Under the pieces are notes generated by a model. It searched no databases. It saw only the letters and a program-made list of their open reading frames with translations, and was not told where the DNA came from. Below, piece after piece: positions 32,946 to 41,820 of a stretch of 64,000 nt of DNA (positions within the stretch are counted from its first letter, which is position 1; every line of letters starts with the position of its first letter). The position numbers and the translations under genes were made by a program. The DNA is taken from contig NZ_BMDO01000005.1 of NCBI RefSeq assembly GCF_014635825.1, forward strand, positions 186,001-250,000, read 5' to 3'. The DNA comes from Mucilaginibacter galii (GTDB lineage: Bacteria; Bacteroidota; Bacteroidia; Sphingobacteriales; Sphingobacteriaceae).

Positions 32946-35840
32946 CTATTTGAGTATTTCCCGGATATCGTCAGCCGATAGCGACTTGATAAAACTTTCC
33001 TCTGTAGTAATCAACGATCTTGCTACACTTAACTTTCGTTGTTGAAGGGCCAGTATTTTTTCTTCTACTGTATCTTTAGTAATAAATTTATAAATAAATA
33101 CATTTTTGGTTTGGCCAATGCGGTGCGTACGGTCAATAGCCTGCTGTTCTACGGCCGGGTTCCACCATGGGTCGAGTATAAATACATAATCCGCTTCGGT
33201 CAAGTTAAGCCCTACACCACCTGCTTTAATCGAAATAAGGAACACCTGCGTTTTGGCATCTTCCTGGAAACGCTTAACTACCTCGCCCCGGTTCTGGGTG
33301 CTGCCATCCAAATAAGTATACCGAATATTATGCTGGTCGAAATACTGGCGGTAAATAGTAAGCTGCTTTACAAATTGCGAAAATATGAGCACCTTGTGTC
33401 CGCGGTCTAATACGTTAGCCAGCGTATGCACCACGTTCTCAAATTTGCCCGAATCACCCTCATACGTATCATCTATCATGAAAGGGTGGTTAGCTATTTG
33501 CCGTAGCTTAATTAAGCCCTGCAACACCTGTATTTGTGTTTGAGCAAAGGTGCCGTCTTCCAGGCTTTGTAATAATTCGTTACGATATTCCGATTTTACC
33601 TTTTCGTATACGGCGCTTTGCTCATCGCTCATCTGGCAATAGAACAGCTGCTCGGTTTTAGGCGGTAACTCGGTGGCCACCTGTTCTTTAGTACGGCGCA
33701 ATACGAAAGGTTTAATTAAGGCCTGCAAGCGCAGTGCTTTATCTTCATCCTTTTTCTTTTCAATAGGGGTTACAAACTCATTCAAAAAGAACTGCTGGCT
33801 GCCCAGCAAACCCGGGTTGATGAACGACATTTGCGTCCACAAATCGTTTACTGTATTTTCTACCGGCGTACCGCTCAAGATCAACTTATGGCGCGATTTA
33901 AGCTGCTTAACGGCCTGGTATGATTTGGATGATGGGTTCTTGATATTCTGGCTCTCATCCAGAATAATATAATCAAAAAAGAAAGCCTTGAACAAGTCCA
34001 CATCAATACGGCTGATGCCATAGGTGGTCACCACCACATCGTACTTGCCAAATACATCGGGCGATTTATAGCGAAATGCCCCCGTATGCACCATCATGCG
34101 CAAGCCGGGCGTAAACTTAGCCGCCTCGTTTATCCAGTTATAAATAAGCGAGGTGGGCATAATGAGCAGCGATGTGCTGGTAGCGCCGATAGCCTCTGCA
34201 TCTTCCTTGTTCTTTTGCAGCAGGGCCAGTGTTTGTATGGTTTTACCCAAGCCCATATCATCGGCCAGGCAACCACCAAAATGGTACTCTTTTAAAAAAT
34301 GAAACCAGTTATAGCCAGCCTTTTGATATGGGCGCAAGTTACCGGCAAAGTTTACCGGCATGGGCATATCTTCCAGCTCTTCAAAATCGGTAAGCTTTTG
34401 CAGCTTGCGGTTAATGGTAATGCTGGCCAGTTCGCCTTCGGCTAAATCATTAATTAAGCCTATATGATGCTTACGCAGCTTCAAATCTTTATTGCCCTCG
34501 GCAAAGTTGAGCAGGTTGCCGTACTGGGCAAACCACTCTTCGGGTATTACGGCTATTTCGCCGCTGGGTAGAGTAAACTCTTTTTTATGGTTCAGGATAT
34601 GGTTGCGCAAGTCCATAAACGGAATTTGGTACGGGCCAAAATGTACCACTGCATAAATATCGAACCAGTCGTTATTCTCTTTTACCTGCAGGTCTATCTT
34701 GTTACTGCCAAACAGGTAGCGTTTTTGACCTTCGGGCTGTTCAATTTCAAAACCTGCGGCAATGAGCTGGTCATGGTGCTGGTTAAGCCATTCAAAAATC
34801 GAAAAAGAGCGGTCGGCCTGCTCATTATCGTGCTTTACTTCGAGGTTTTGAAACAGGGACGATGACGTGGTTAAACCCAAAGCCTCCAATTGTGCCAGCT
34901 TATTTTTTTCCCAGGTAACTGAGCGCTTAATGCGATGAAAAATATAGTCGTCGCCATTTCTATCAATTTTAACAGAAATGTGGCGCCCATCGCCGTAAGG
35001 GAACACATAGCCGGCATACTTAAAGTATAGCTGTATCTGCGAGATACCGCCCTGCACGTAGATGGGTTTTACCACCGGGCGGGCATCGTATTTTTCAGTA
35101 TTGATGGTAAAGCCCTCGGCATGTACATGATGTTTTTCAATAAGCGGGGCTACAAACTTTTCAAAGTAAGACTGCTCGGCACTACGCGGAATAGCAATAA
35201 AGCGTTTATTGAGGAAAGGGAGTAGCTTTTTACCCTCTACATCCTTATCAAAATAATAAAGTGTATCATCCAGCATTAACCAGCCGGGGTGGTTGCACAC
35301 AATCTCGGCCCCTTTAAACATAAACTCTATCCGCATGCCCTGATACTTGATGGTAGGGTAGTAGCGGATCTCGTTCTCGTCGCGCTTAAAGTGGAACAGA
35401 ACGGTGGCGGCTTCGGTGGCGATATGCAGCCGTTTACCCGCCGGGTAGCCCTCTTTGCTCATCAGGAAGATCTGCTTATCATTCATGAGGCTCAGGGCCT
35501 CAGCCATTTTCTTTTCTATTTTGGGGCGGATAACCTCGTAGAGTTGATCGTTAAATACCTTGCTGAAAAATTCGTAGGGGCGTACTGGTTTTTTATGATA
35601 CTTTTTAATGATATGACCCTGCTCAATATCTTCTAACAGCTTAATGAGTTTAAGGTCGGTGTCGTTAATGCAGTTAACAAACTCTTGCGCCGTATTGGTA
35701 AATAAACGCTGGTGAGTAAGCGAGAACTCGCCATTGGGATTAAGCTGAACTATGTGCGGTTCAATGATCCAAGAAAGATATTCATGGCGGGCAAACGCAT
35801 AAATGAGCTGGCAAGGTTTACTGCTGTCGACACGTAGCAT
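32946..35840 (-). CDS. SNF2-family helicase/ATPase
   Basis: This 964-residue protein has about 470 N-terminal residues without recognised motifs (beta-rich), then the two SNF2 RecA-like lobes. Walker A is DDMGLGKTIQTLALL, the Walker B region reads LDESQNIKNPS (DESQ instead of DEAH), motif III is LSGTPVENTVNDLW, and the C-lobe has VLIFSQFVKQL and RTHRIGQTKNVFIYK. Bacterial SNF2 proteins (RapA/HepA relatives) translocate on double-stranded DNA; the cellular role here is unknown. The gene is divergent from the HAD gene with about 280 nt between. Confidence 0.92.
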   Translation of the reverse strand: MLRVDSSKPCQLIYAFARHEYLSWIIEPHIVQLNPNGEFSLTHQRLFTNTAQEFVNCINDTDLKLIKLLEDIEQGHIIKKYHKKPVRPYEFFSKVFNDQLYEVIRPKIEKKMAEALSLMNDKQIFLMSKEGYPAGKRLHIATEAATVLFHFKRDENEIRYYPTIKYQGMRIEFMFKGAEIVCNHPGWLMLDDTLYYFDKDVEGKKLLPFLNKRFIAIPRSAEQSYFEKFVAPLIEKHHVHAEGFTINTEKYDARPVVKPIYVQGGISQIQLYFKYAGYVFPYGDGRHISVKIDRNGDDYIFHRIKRSVTWEKNKLAQLEALGLTTSSSLFQNLEVKHDNEQADRSFSIFEWLNQHHDQLIAAGFEIEQPEGQKRYLFGSNKIDLQVKENNDWFDIYAVVHFGPYQIPFMDLRNHILNHKKEFTLPSGEIAVIPEEWFAQYGNLLNFAEGNKDLKLRKHHIGLINDLAEGELASITINRKLQKLTDFEELEDMPMPVNFAGNLRPYQKAGYNWFHFLKEYHFGGCLADDMGLGKTIQTLALLQKNKEDAEAIGATSTSLLIMPTSLIYNWINEAAKFTPGLRMMVHTGAFRYKSPDVFGKYDVVVTTYGISRIDVDLFKAFFFDYIILDESQNIKNPSSKSYQAVKQLKSRHKLILSGTPVENTVNDLWTQMSFINPGLLGSQQFFLNEFVTPIEKKKDEDKALRLQALIKPFVLRRTKEQVATELPPKTEQLFYCQMSDEQSAVYEKVKSEYRNELLQSLEDGTFAQTQIQVLQGLIKLRQIANHPFMIDDTYEGDSGKFENVVHTLANVLDRGHKVLIFSQFVKQLTIYRQYFDQHNIRYTYLDGSTQNRGEVVKRFQEDAKTQVFLISIKAGGVGLNLTEADYVFILDPWWNPAVEQQAIDRTHRIGQTKNVFIYKFITKDTVEEKILALQQRKLSVARSLITTEESFIKSLSADDIREILK

Positions 35841-36108
35841 AGGTTAATTCAAAAAATTTATTGAAGCTACATCAACAAAAATTTCAAACCTAAACAGAAT
35901 TTTAACGAATAAAAAGGAAATGAGCTTAAAACTGAAAAATTAACAATTTAATAATTGATGTTATTCTTTCTAAATGATGGACAGTAAGAAGCTATTTAAT
36001 GTTATAACTAAGCATTATAAAATGCGACAGATTACTTACTGATGAAAAGGTGTTCTGCATGAACGCTTTAGAAATGCTTTTCGCAAAAAAAGATTGGTGT
36101 AGTGTTTG

Positions 36109-36116
36109 TACCTTGC
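36109..36116 (+). promoter_or_regulatory. Candidate -7 box of the HAD gene (TACCTTGC)
   Basis: TACCTTGC ends 5 nt before ATG 36122. It departs from TAnnTTTG in the same way (TTGC) as the holB box. Confidence 0.4.
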
Positions 36117-36121
36117 GGGCT

Positions 36122-36736
36122 ATGGCAACAACTGATCAGGAAAAGTACGACGCACTGCTAAAATTAACACAGGATGATTTTCAGGCATTTTTATATGACT
36201 GCGACGGCACCCTGGCCGACAACATGGGCGCCCATACTGATACTTACATACGTGTAGCCGCCGAAGAAGGCTTGGTGTTAGACGGTGCCATTATTGATGA
36301 ATTTGCCGGTTTGCCCATTATTAACGTAGTAGAGCAAATTAATACCCGCTACCAAACTAACCTTGACCCCGAAGATTTTAAAGCCCGCAAATACAAAATA
36401 TTTTTAGAAGAGTACATAGACCATACTCAGCCCATAGAGTACGTGGTGAACCATTTGAAAAACCATGCAGGCACAGTAAAAATTGGGGTAGTGAGTGGCA
36501 GCAGCCGTATAGCTGTTGAAAGAACTTTGAAAATATTAGGTATCTTAGATTTGGTGGAGGTTATGGTATGTGCCGGAGAAACTATCCATGGCAAGCCTTA
36601 TCCCGACCCGTTCCTGAAAGCTGCCGAACTATTAGGTGTTGACCCGCAGCATTGTTTGGTGTTTGAAGATGGCAATGCCGGTGTACAGGCAGCCGAAGCC
36701 GCAGGCATGCGCTGGGTGAGGATTGATAAGGTATAA
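36122..36736 (+). CDS. HAD-family hydrolase (beta-phosphoglucomutase-like)
   Basis: This 204-residue phosphatase/mutase-like protein has motif [11 protein letters not shown] (nucleophile Asp and acid/base Asp), motif II VVSGSSR, the Lys of motif III in [12 protein letters not shown] and motif [15 protein letters not shown] cap domain of about 70 residues follows motif I. The subfamily covers beta-phosphoglucomutase and small sugar-phosphate phosphatases; the substrate cannot be read. I chose ATG 36122 because a candidate -7 box lies just upstream and HAD homology begins there, rather than the longer frame from 36050. Confidence 0.87.
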   Translation: MATTDQEKYDALLKLTQDDFQAFLYDCDGTLADNMGAHTDTYIRVAAEEGLVLDGAIIDEFAGLPIINVVEQINTRYQTNLDPEDFKARKYKIFLEEYIDHTQPIEYVVNHLKNHAGTVKIGVVSGSSRIAVERTLKILGILDLVEVMVCAGETIHGKPYPDPFLKAAELLGVDPQHCLVFEDGNAGVQAAEAAGMRWVRIDKV

Positions 36737-36738
36737 AA

Positions 36739-37314
36739 TCAGCCAGGTAATTTACAGATCCGATCAGGCAGTATGCATTCCTGAATTTTTTGATCAAATG
36801 GATTTACATCGCTAATTACGTCTACCGGTTCAAAGAATGATAGGCCTACAAAGCGTGTATCCTGCTTGCATTGCGCCATAAAACGATCGTAGAAGCCCTT
36901 GCCATAACCTACCCGGTAACCTTGCCTGTCAAACGCTAACAGGGGAACAAGCACCATATCTATCTCCTGTGGGTCAATCGTATTGCCGTCAATGGGTTCG
37001 GGTATACCAAATGCATTAATACCCATTTGCAACTGCTCATCGTAAATATAGTGCTGCATAGTGCTGTCTGCAAAATTAGCCTTAGGAATAATCCGTTGAA
37101 TGTGCGGATGCATGGCTAAAAGCCAGTTGAGCATCAAAAACGTATCAGGCTCCTTACGTGTATGAATAGGTAGAAAAAGATGAATGCAATTTACACCAGC
37201 TAAATTGAACTGTTTAAATTGTTCCAGCAAATCATGATTTAGCCGGTCGTAATCAGCCTGGGAAAGCTGATTGCGTTTTGCTATGAATACTTTGCGGAGT
37301 TCTACCTTGGTCAA
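36739..37314 (-). CDS. 5-formyltetrahydrofolate cyclo-ligase
   Basis: This 191-residue enzyme converts 5-formyl-THF and ATP to 5,10-methenyl-THF in the cytoplasm. The family motif GYGKGFYDRFM is near residue 135, VPLLAFDRQGYRVG precedes it, and the N-terminal KVELRKVFIAKRNQLS is typical. Length is normal. The gene converges tightly on the HAD gene, with 2 nt between stop codons. Confidence 0.9.
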   Translation of the reverse strand: MTKVELRKVFIAKRNQLSQADYDRLNHDLLEQFKQFNLAGVNCIHLFLPIHTRKEPDTFLMLNWLLAMHPHIQRIIPKANFADSTMQHYIYDEQLQMGINAFGIPEPIDGNTIDPQEIDMVLVPLLAFDRQGYRVGYGKGFYDRFMAQCKQDTRFVGLSFFEPVDVISDVNPFDQKIQECILPDRICKLPG

Positions 37315-37351
37315 TTTATTTAGCTAATTTGGGTAACTGTTTATGCTACAA

Positions 37352-37442
37352 TGTCATTGCGAGGAGCGATAGCGACGTGACAATCTCTAAGCGCTCAATC
37401 ACCTTTCGCTGGAGATTGCCACGCTATCGCTCGCAATGACAT
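37352..37442. repeat. REP-like imperfect palindrome (family C), copy 3
   Basis: TGTCATTGCGAGGAGCGATAGCG at the left and a complementary CGCTATCGCTCGCAATGACA-type end at the right enclose about 45 nt. It shares the outer TCATTGCGAGG/CGCAATGA with the other two copies but has a different inner word. It lies between the cyclo-ligase gene and the efp terminator. Confidence 0.82.
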
Positions 37443-37503
37443 GGTGTTGTTTGTTTATGATTATATATGGTTAACATAATCAAATGCAGGGACAATTTAC
37501 AAA

Positions 37504-37536
37504 CAAAAAAAGCTTCCAAACCGGAAGCCTTTTTTA
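37504..37536. terminator. Terminator of efp
   Basis: GCTTCC-AAACC-GGAAGC flanked by A and T runs. On the minus strand it lies directly after efp. Confidence 0.75.
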
Positions 37537-37552
37537 TATTAATGAGTTCTAT

Positions 37553-38116
37553 TTACCCTTTTACACGCTCTATGTAAGCGCCTGTGGTAGTATCAACTTT
37601 TACTTTTTCACCCTGGTTAATAAACAACGGCACTTTTATTTCGGCACCGGTTTCTAAGGTTGCAGATTTTAGGGCTCCGCTCGAGGTATCGCCCTTAACG
37701 GCCGGCTCTGAGTAGGTAATTTCCAGCTCTACCGAAGCAGGCGCCTGTGCCATAATAGGCTCGTCGCTTTCAAAGGCGATGATCACGTTAACGCCTTCTT
37801 TTAAAAACTTAACGGCGTTACCAAACAGAAATTTAGGAACGTTAAACTGCTCGTAAGTGGCATTATCCATCACTACCATATCGTCGCCATCTTCATATAG
37901 GTACTGGTAATCGCTGGTTTCTACACGGGCAATGGTTACGTCCTCGTCGGTACGGAAACGGTATTCTACCAATTTTCCACTTTTAACGTTACGCATACGG
38001 GCCTGGTAAAAGGCACGTAAATTACCCGGGGTACGGTGTATAAACTCTTCTACCTGCACTAATTCTCCGTTGAAGCGGAGTATATTTCCGTTTTTTATTT
38101 CTGATGCTTTAGACAT
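37553..38116 (-). CDS. efp: Elongation factor P
   Basis: This 187-residue three-domain factor relieves ribosome stalling at polyproline. The start is MSKASEIKNGN at ATG 38116; a -7 box upstream excludes the longer frame. In other bacteria the tip of domain I carries a lysine or arginine that is post-translationally modified (E. coli K34 in PGKGQAF). Here the tip reads TPGNLRAFYQARM, so the aligned position is Asn32 with Leu and Arg after it. The rest, through DYQYLYEDGDDMVVMDN and PEF-like C-terminus, is a standard EF-P. Confidence 0.93.
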   Translation of the reverse strand: MSKASEIKNGNILRFNGELVQVEEFIHRTPGNLRAFYQARMRNVKSGKLVEYRFRTDEDVTIARVETSDYQYLYEDGDDMVVMDNATYEQFNVPKFLFGNAVKFLKEGVNVIIAFESDEPIMAQAPASVELEITYSEPAVKGDTSSGALKSATLETGAEIKVPLFINQGEKVKVDTTTGAYIERVKG

Positions 38117-38133
38117 AATAATTTTTAGTGGTG

Positions 38134-38141
38134 CAAACTTA
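38134..38141 (-). promoter_or_regulatory. -7 box of efp (TAAGTTTG)
   Basis: On the minus strand TAAGTTTG matches TAnnTTTG and ends 17 nt before ATG 38116. Confidence 0.6.
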
Positions 38142-38168
38142 GGCACTTAAGGGCAAACAATCAAGCAG

Positions 38169-41027
38169 TTAATTACCTGCCGAAGTGCCTGCCGTTACCA
38201 AATCACCATCCGTGTTTAATTCAACAATCTCATAACCTAATTTTTGCAGGCCGGGTAAAATGCGTGCTTTATCGCCCACCAATAAAATGTTCATTTTATC
38301 GGGTGTAATAAATTGATTGGCCGCGGCCTTCAATTGCTCCTGGGTGATATTTTTTAATAAAGCGCCTTGTTCAGTTACATAAGTAGCCGGTAAGTTATAC
38401 TCCTGTATTAATGAGATAAAGCGGGCCTTTTGCGGACCAGTTTCATAACGTAAGGCATTACCCTGACCAATTGCTTTTTTCAGGAACACCACTTCTTCGG
38501 TGGTTGGGCCGTTGGTGGTATAGTTTTTCAACTCCGTCATTAAAGCAACCAAAGCACTATCGGTTGATGGTGCACGTATACCCGAGCTAAAGGTAAACCC
38601 GCCCGAATACTTATCGGCCGCGAAACGGCTGCTGGCACCGTAGGTCCAGCCCTTGGTTTCGCGCAGGTAGGTGTTTAAGCGGCTGGTAAAATCGGTACCC
38701 AGCGGGTAGTTGGCCATGTAGGCTTTATAATAATCGCCGGTTGGGTTATACCGCATGTTGTTACCATAACCTACGCTAAACTGTGTTTGGGCTGCCTTAG
38801 GTACATCTACAAGATAAATCTTGGTTTTAGCCACAGGTAAGGCTGGGGCAGGGGTAACGAGGTTCACCTTTTTGTTAGGCAGTTTGCTTAAAAAGGCAAG
38901 CTGGCTAATTACTTCCGGCTCTTTAACATCGCCCACTACCACTACTTTTGCACCATTGGAGGTGATGTAGTTGTCGTAATAATTTTGAATATCTTTAAAA
39001 TTAATATTGCCTACCGTTTTTTCGGTGCCCGACTCGGGTATACCCAGCACGTTGGTTGGGCCGTAGTTGAGTTTGGCATATACCACGTTAGCTATAGAAG
39101 CAGGCGAAGCCTTAGCTAATTTAAATGCTTCCAGGCGTTGTTTTTTAATGCGGTTAAAGGCATCCTCGGTAAAGTTAGGGCTCAGCAAACGCTCTTGTAA
39201 TAAGGCCATAGTTTTAGGCAAATTAGCTTTGAGCGATTGTACAATGAACACGGTGCCATCCACATCGTTGCTAACCCTTATACTGCTTCCCAACTTCTGC
39301 AGTTCGGCAGCAAATTTTTCGGCAGTATAGTTACGGGTATCTTCGCCCATCATGGCGGTAAAAAAGCTTGATAATCCAGCTTTTGAAAGATCATTAGCAT
39401 CGGCTAAACGACCGCCCGGAATAGTTAAATTCAAGGTTACTACAGGCACTTCCGTATTTTCTGAACCAATTACGTTTACGCCGGTTGGCAAAGTTTTTTT
39501 CCAAAACACAGGTGCCTTGGTAATCGGCACTGGGCCAATTGGCGGAACGGTGCCACGGTTAAAATTATCTTTAGGGCGATTGTAGGTAAGGCCTGCGTAA
39601 CCGTAGTTAGGGGCTTTGTAGTTTGATGTATCGGGTTTAAAGTTATCAGTATTGGCAGCCACTACATTGCCGGTTTTAGTAAGCACGCTTAATATAACAG
39701 CGCCTTTTCCTTTAATGTATTTATTGTAGGCATTCTGCACATCCTGCTTGGTTAGGGATGAATACATTTTTAATACTTCGCCCGTTCTGTTAGGGTTGCC
39801 GGTAAGCGTTTGGTATTCGGCCAATTGTGATACTTTACCCGACACACTTTGTAAGCCATTGATAAACTGCGACTCGATGCTGCCTTTAAACTTGGCCATA
39901 TCCTCATCGGTAATGCCGCGTTTCTCTAACGAATCTAAAGAGGCGCGGTAAAGTTGTTCCATATCGGCCAGGGTTTTACCGGGCAGCGGGGTTAATTGTA
40001 CCACAAATTCGCCGGCTAATTCATCGTTACTGCTGTAAGCCGATGCATTTAAGGCCAGTTGCTTTTTAACCATAGTTTGATAAAGCAATGAGTTTTTGCC
40101 TTGCCCAAGTATTTCGGCCAGGCAGTCAATAGCGGCCATATCCTTGTTAAAGTTAGGCACGGTAGGGTATACAATGGCCAGTAGCGGCAAACGCGCATAG
40201 TTATCGGTATACGATACATACCTGTCGGCCGTTAAGCTCACCGGTGCAACTACTACAGGTTTTACCTCGGGGCCGCGTGGAATACTGTTGAAATACTTCT
40301 CCACCATTTTGAGGGTTGATGCAGTATTAAAATCGCCACCTATAGAGAGCGTAGCATTGTTAGGGCCGTACCAACGCATAAAAAAGTTTTTCAGATCGTT
40401 CACATTGCTGCGGTTCAGATCTTCGATATAGCCAATGGTTAACCACGAGTACGGGTGACCGTAAGGATATAAAGCTTTGCTATAATATTGCGATACCAAA
40501 CCGTAAGGGCGGTTATCATAGTTTTGGCCGCGCTCATTTTTTACTGTGGCGCGTTGGATCTCAAAACGTTCCTGGGTAACCTGGCCCAGTAAAAAGCCCA
40601 TGCGGTCGGCTTCCAGCCATATGGCGTTTTCGAGCACGTTTGCGGGTACGGTTTCATAATAGTTGGTACGGTCGTGGTTGGTAGAGCCGTTGTTATCGCC
40701 ACCGTTGCCAATGGTAATTTTATCGTGTACGCCTTTAGGCGCATGGTCTGACCCTTCGAACATCATGTGCTCAAAAAAGTGGGCAAAGCCCGATTTACCT
40801 ATCTCTTCACGGGCCGAACCTACGTGGTAGGTGACATCAACATGCACCAGCGGATCGGAATGGTCTTCGTGCAAAATAACGGTTAAGCCATTAGGCAGCA
40901 CATATTTTTCGTAAGGGATAACGAGGTCTTTGCCTGTTTTGGTTACTTTTTGAACCAGTTTAGCCTGCCCGAAGGTGGTTGCACCGGCAGCAAGCATGGC
41001 AAGCGTAAGGCTTAGGGTTTTTTTCAT
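38169..41027 (-). CDS. M16-family zinc metallopeptidase (pitrilysin-like)
   Basis: This 952-residue exported protein has a signal peptide (about 1-20, GATTFGQ). It has two pitrilysin halves: the first carries the inverted zinc motif HFFEH (about 85-89) with a distal Glu in ENAIWLEAD, and the second half (from about 515) lacks the motif, as is usual in M16. It would degrade peptides in the periplasm. Length fits two M16 domains. It lies downstream of the ABC ATPase and lipid A genes on the same strand, 64 nt apart, and upstream of efp. Confidence 0.92.
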   Translation of the reverse strand: MKKTLSLTLAMLAAGATTFGQAKLVQKVTKTGKDLVIPYEKYVLPNGLTVILHEDHSDPLVHVDVTYHVGSAREEIGKSGFAHFFEHMMFEGSDHAPKGVHDKITIGNGGDNNGSTNHDRTNYYETVPANVLENAIWLEADRMGFLLGQVTQERFEIQRATVKNERGQNYDNRPYGLVSQYYSKALYPYGHPYSWLTIGYIEDLNRSNVNDLKNFFMRWYGPNNATLSIGGDFNTASTLKMVEKYFNSIPRGPEVKPVVVAPVSLTADRYVSYTDNYARLPLLAIVYPTVPNFNKDMAAIDCLAEILGQGKNSLLYQTMVKKQLALNASAYSSNDELAGEFVVQLTPLPGKTLADMEQLYRASLDSLEKRGITDEDMAKFKGSIESQFINGLQSVSGKVSQLAEYQTLTGNPNRTGEVLKMYSSLTKQDVQNAYNKYIKGKGAVILSVLTKTGNVVAANTDNFKPDTSNYKAPNYGYAGLTYNRPKDNFNRGTVPPIGPVPITKAPVFWKKTLPTGVNVIGSENTEVPVVTLNLTIPGGRLADANDLSKAGLSSFFTAMMGEDTRNYTAEKFAAELQKLGSSIRVSNDVDGTVFIVQSLKANLPKTMALLQERLLSPNFTEDAFNRIKKQRLEAFKLAKASPASIANVVYAKLNYGPTNVLGIPESGTEKTVGNINFKDIQNYYDNYITSNGAKVVVVGDVKEPEVISQLAFLSKLPNKKVNLVTPAPALPVAKTKIYLVDVPKAAQTQFSVGYGNNMRYNPTGDYYKAYMANYPLGTDFTSRLNTYLRETKGWTYGASSRFAADKYSGGFTFSSGIRAPSTDSALVALMTELKNYTTNGPTTEEVVFLKKAIGQGNALRYETGPQKARFISLIQEYNLPATYVTEQGALLKNITQEQLKAAANQFITPDKMNILLVGDKARILPGLQKLGYEIVELNTDGDLVTAGTSAGN

Positions 41028-41091
41028 GAATTAAATTAGCTAAGCTGCTAATTTAATGGTTTACGCGTAAGTTCTATTACAAACGGCCTGT

Positions 41092-41721
41092 TTATTTATA
41101 ATCGGTAATGAGGAGATGGTTGCTGCAAAAACTGTATTCCTGTTCCTGGTTAGAGCCTACTATTATTAGCCGGTTAACGGCATAGTTTTGCACTAACTGC
41201 AAATACCAGTCAACCCCTTGTGTGTCTAAATTAGAGGTGGGTTCATCCAGCATTAAAATGGCCGTATCTGAGCAAAAAGCCAAGGCTAATTTGAGCCTTT
41301 GCTTCATGCCTGAGGAAAAGTATTTAACCAGCTTGTTTTTGCTGGTTTGCATGCCCAGTAGTTCAATTAACCGGGGCCTATCCATACCCGCAATAAAGGG
41401 CTTAAACTTAAAATGGAAATCGATGACTTCAGTCAGGCTAAAATCTTCAATCAATTCGAGGTAGGGTGCGGCAAGGCTAATGTGTTTAAACACATCGTCG
41501 GCATCAATAAGCGCATCATTTTGATAGAAGTTTACTTTGCCTGTTGATGGCGATAGGCTGCCATTAAGGAGTTGCAATAAGGTAGATTTGCCCGAACCAT
41601 TTGGCCCCAGCACTGCATAACTATTACCAGGCTCAAACGTGTAATCAAGCCCCTTAAATATCCAGTCGCGGTTAAAGCGGCGGCCTGCATTTTCGAGGGT
41701 GATTTTTAGTTGATGGTCCAT
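41092..41721 (-). CDS. ABC transporter ATP-binding protein, no partner permease nearby
   Basis: This 209-residue nucleotide-binding protein has Walker A GPNGSGKST at 39-47, signature SSGMKQRLKLALAF, Walker B ILMLDEPTSNLD and switch His replaced by the IIVGSNQ region (the usual H-loop His is not obvious). It would power a transporter with a separate membrane subunit, but no permease is adjacent. Its start codon lies inside a heptamer repeat array. It sits downstream of lpxA. Confidence 0.88.
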   Translation of the reverse strand: MDHQLKITLENAGRRFNRDWIFKGLDYTFEPGNSYAVLGPNGSGKSTLLQLLNGSLSPSTGKVNFYQNDALIDADDVFKHISLAAPYLELIEDFSLTEVIDFHFKFKPFIAGMDRPRLIELLGMQTSKNKLVKYFSSGMKQRLKLALAFCSDTAILMLDEPTSNLDTQGVDWYLQLVQNYAVNRLIIVGSNQEQEYSFCSNHLLITDYK

Positions 41722-41767
41722 AGTCGATAGTTAGTAGTCAATAGTCCATGGTCGATAGTCCATAGCC
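41712..41767 (-). repeat. Heptamer array (GACTATG-like) running into the ABC gene start
   Basis: On the minus strand eight 7-mers follow each other, each close to GACTATG: GGCTATG, GACTATC, GACCATG, GACTATT, GACTACT, AACTATC, GACTATG, GACCATC. The start codon of the ABC gene is part of the seventh/eighth unit junction, so codons 1-3 are repeat-derived. Confidence 0.8.
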
Positions 41768-41781
41768 TATGGAATTTCTTA

Positions 41782-41813
41782 TACTATGGTCTATGGACTA
41801 TTGACCATGGACC
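41782..41813 (+). repeat. Inverted partner of the heptamer array
   Basis: On the plus strand TACTATG, GTCTATG, GACTATT, GACCATG and GACC run in the opposite sense to 41712-41767, so the spacer between lpxA and the ABC gene can fold on itself. Confidence 0.75.
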
Positions 41814-41820
41814 AAAAAAA

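Noticed and set aside
36050..36121. Longer N-terminus for the HAD protein
   Set aside because: The extra 24 residues (Cys/Met-rich) lie upstream of a candidate -7 box and are outside the HAD family region.
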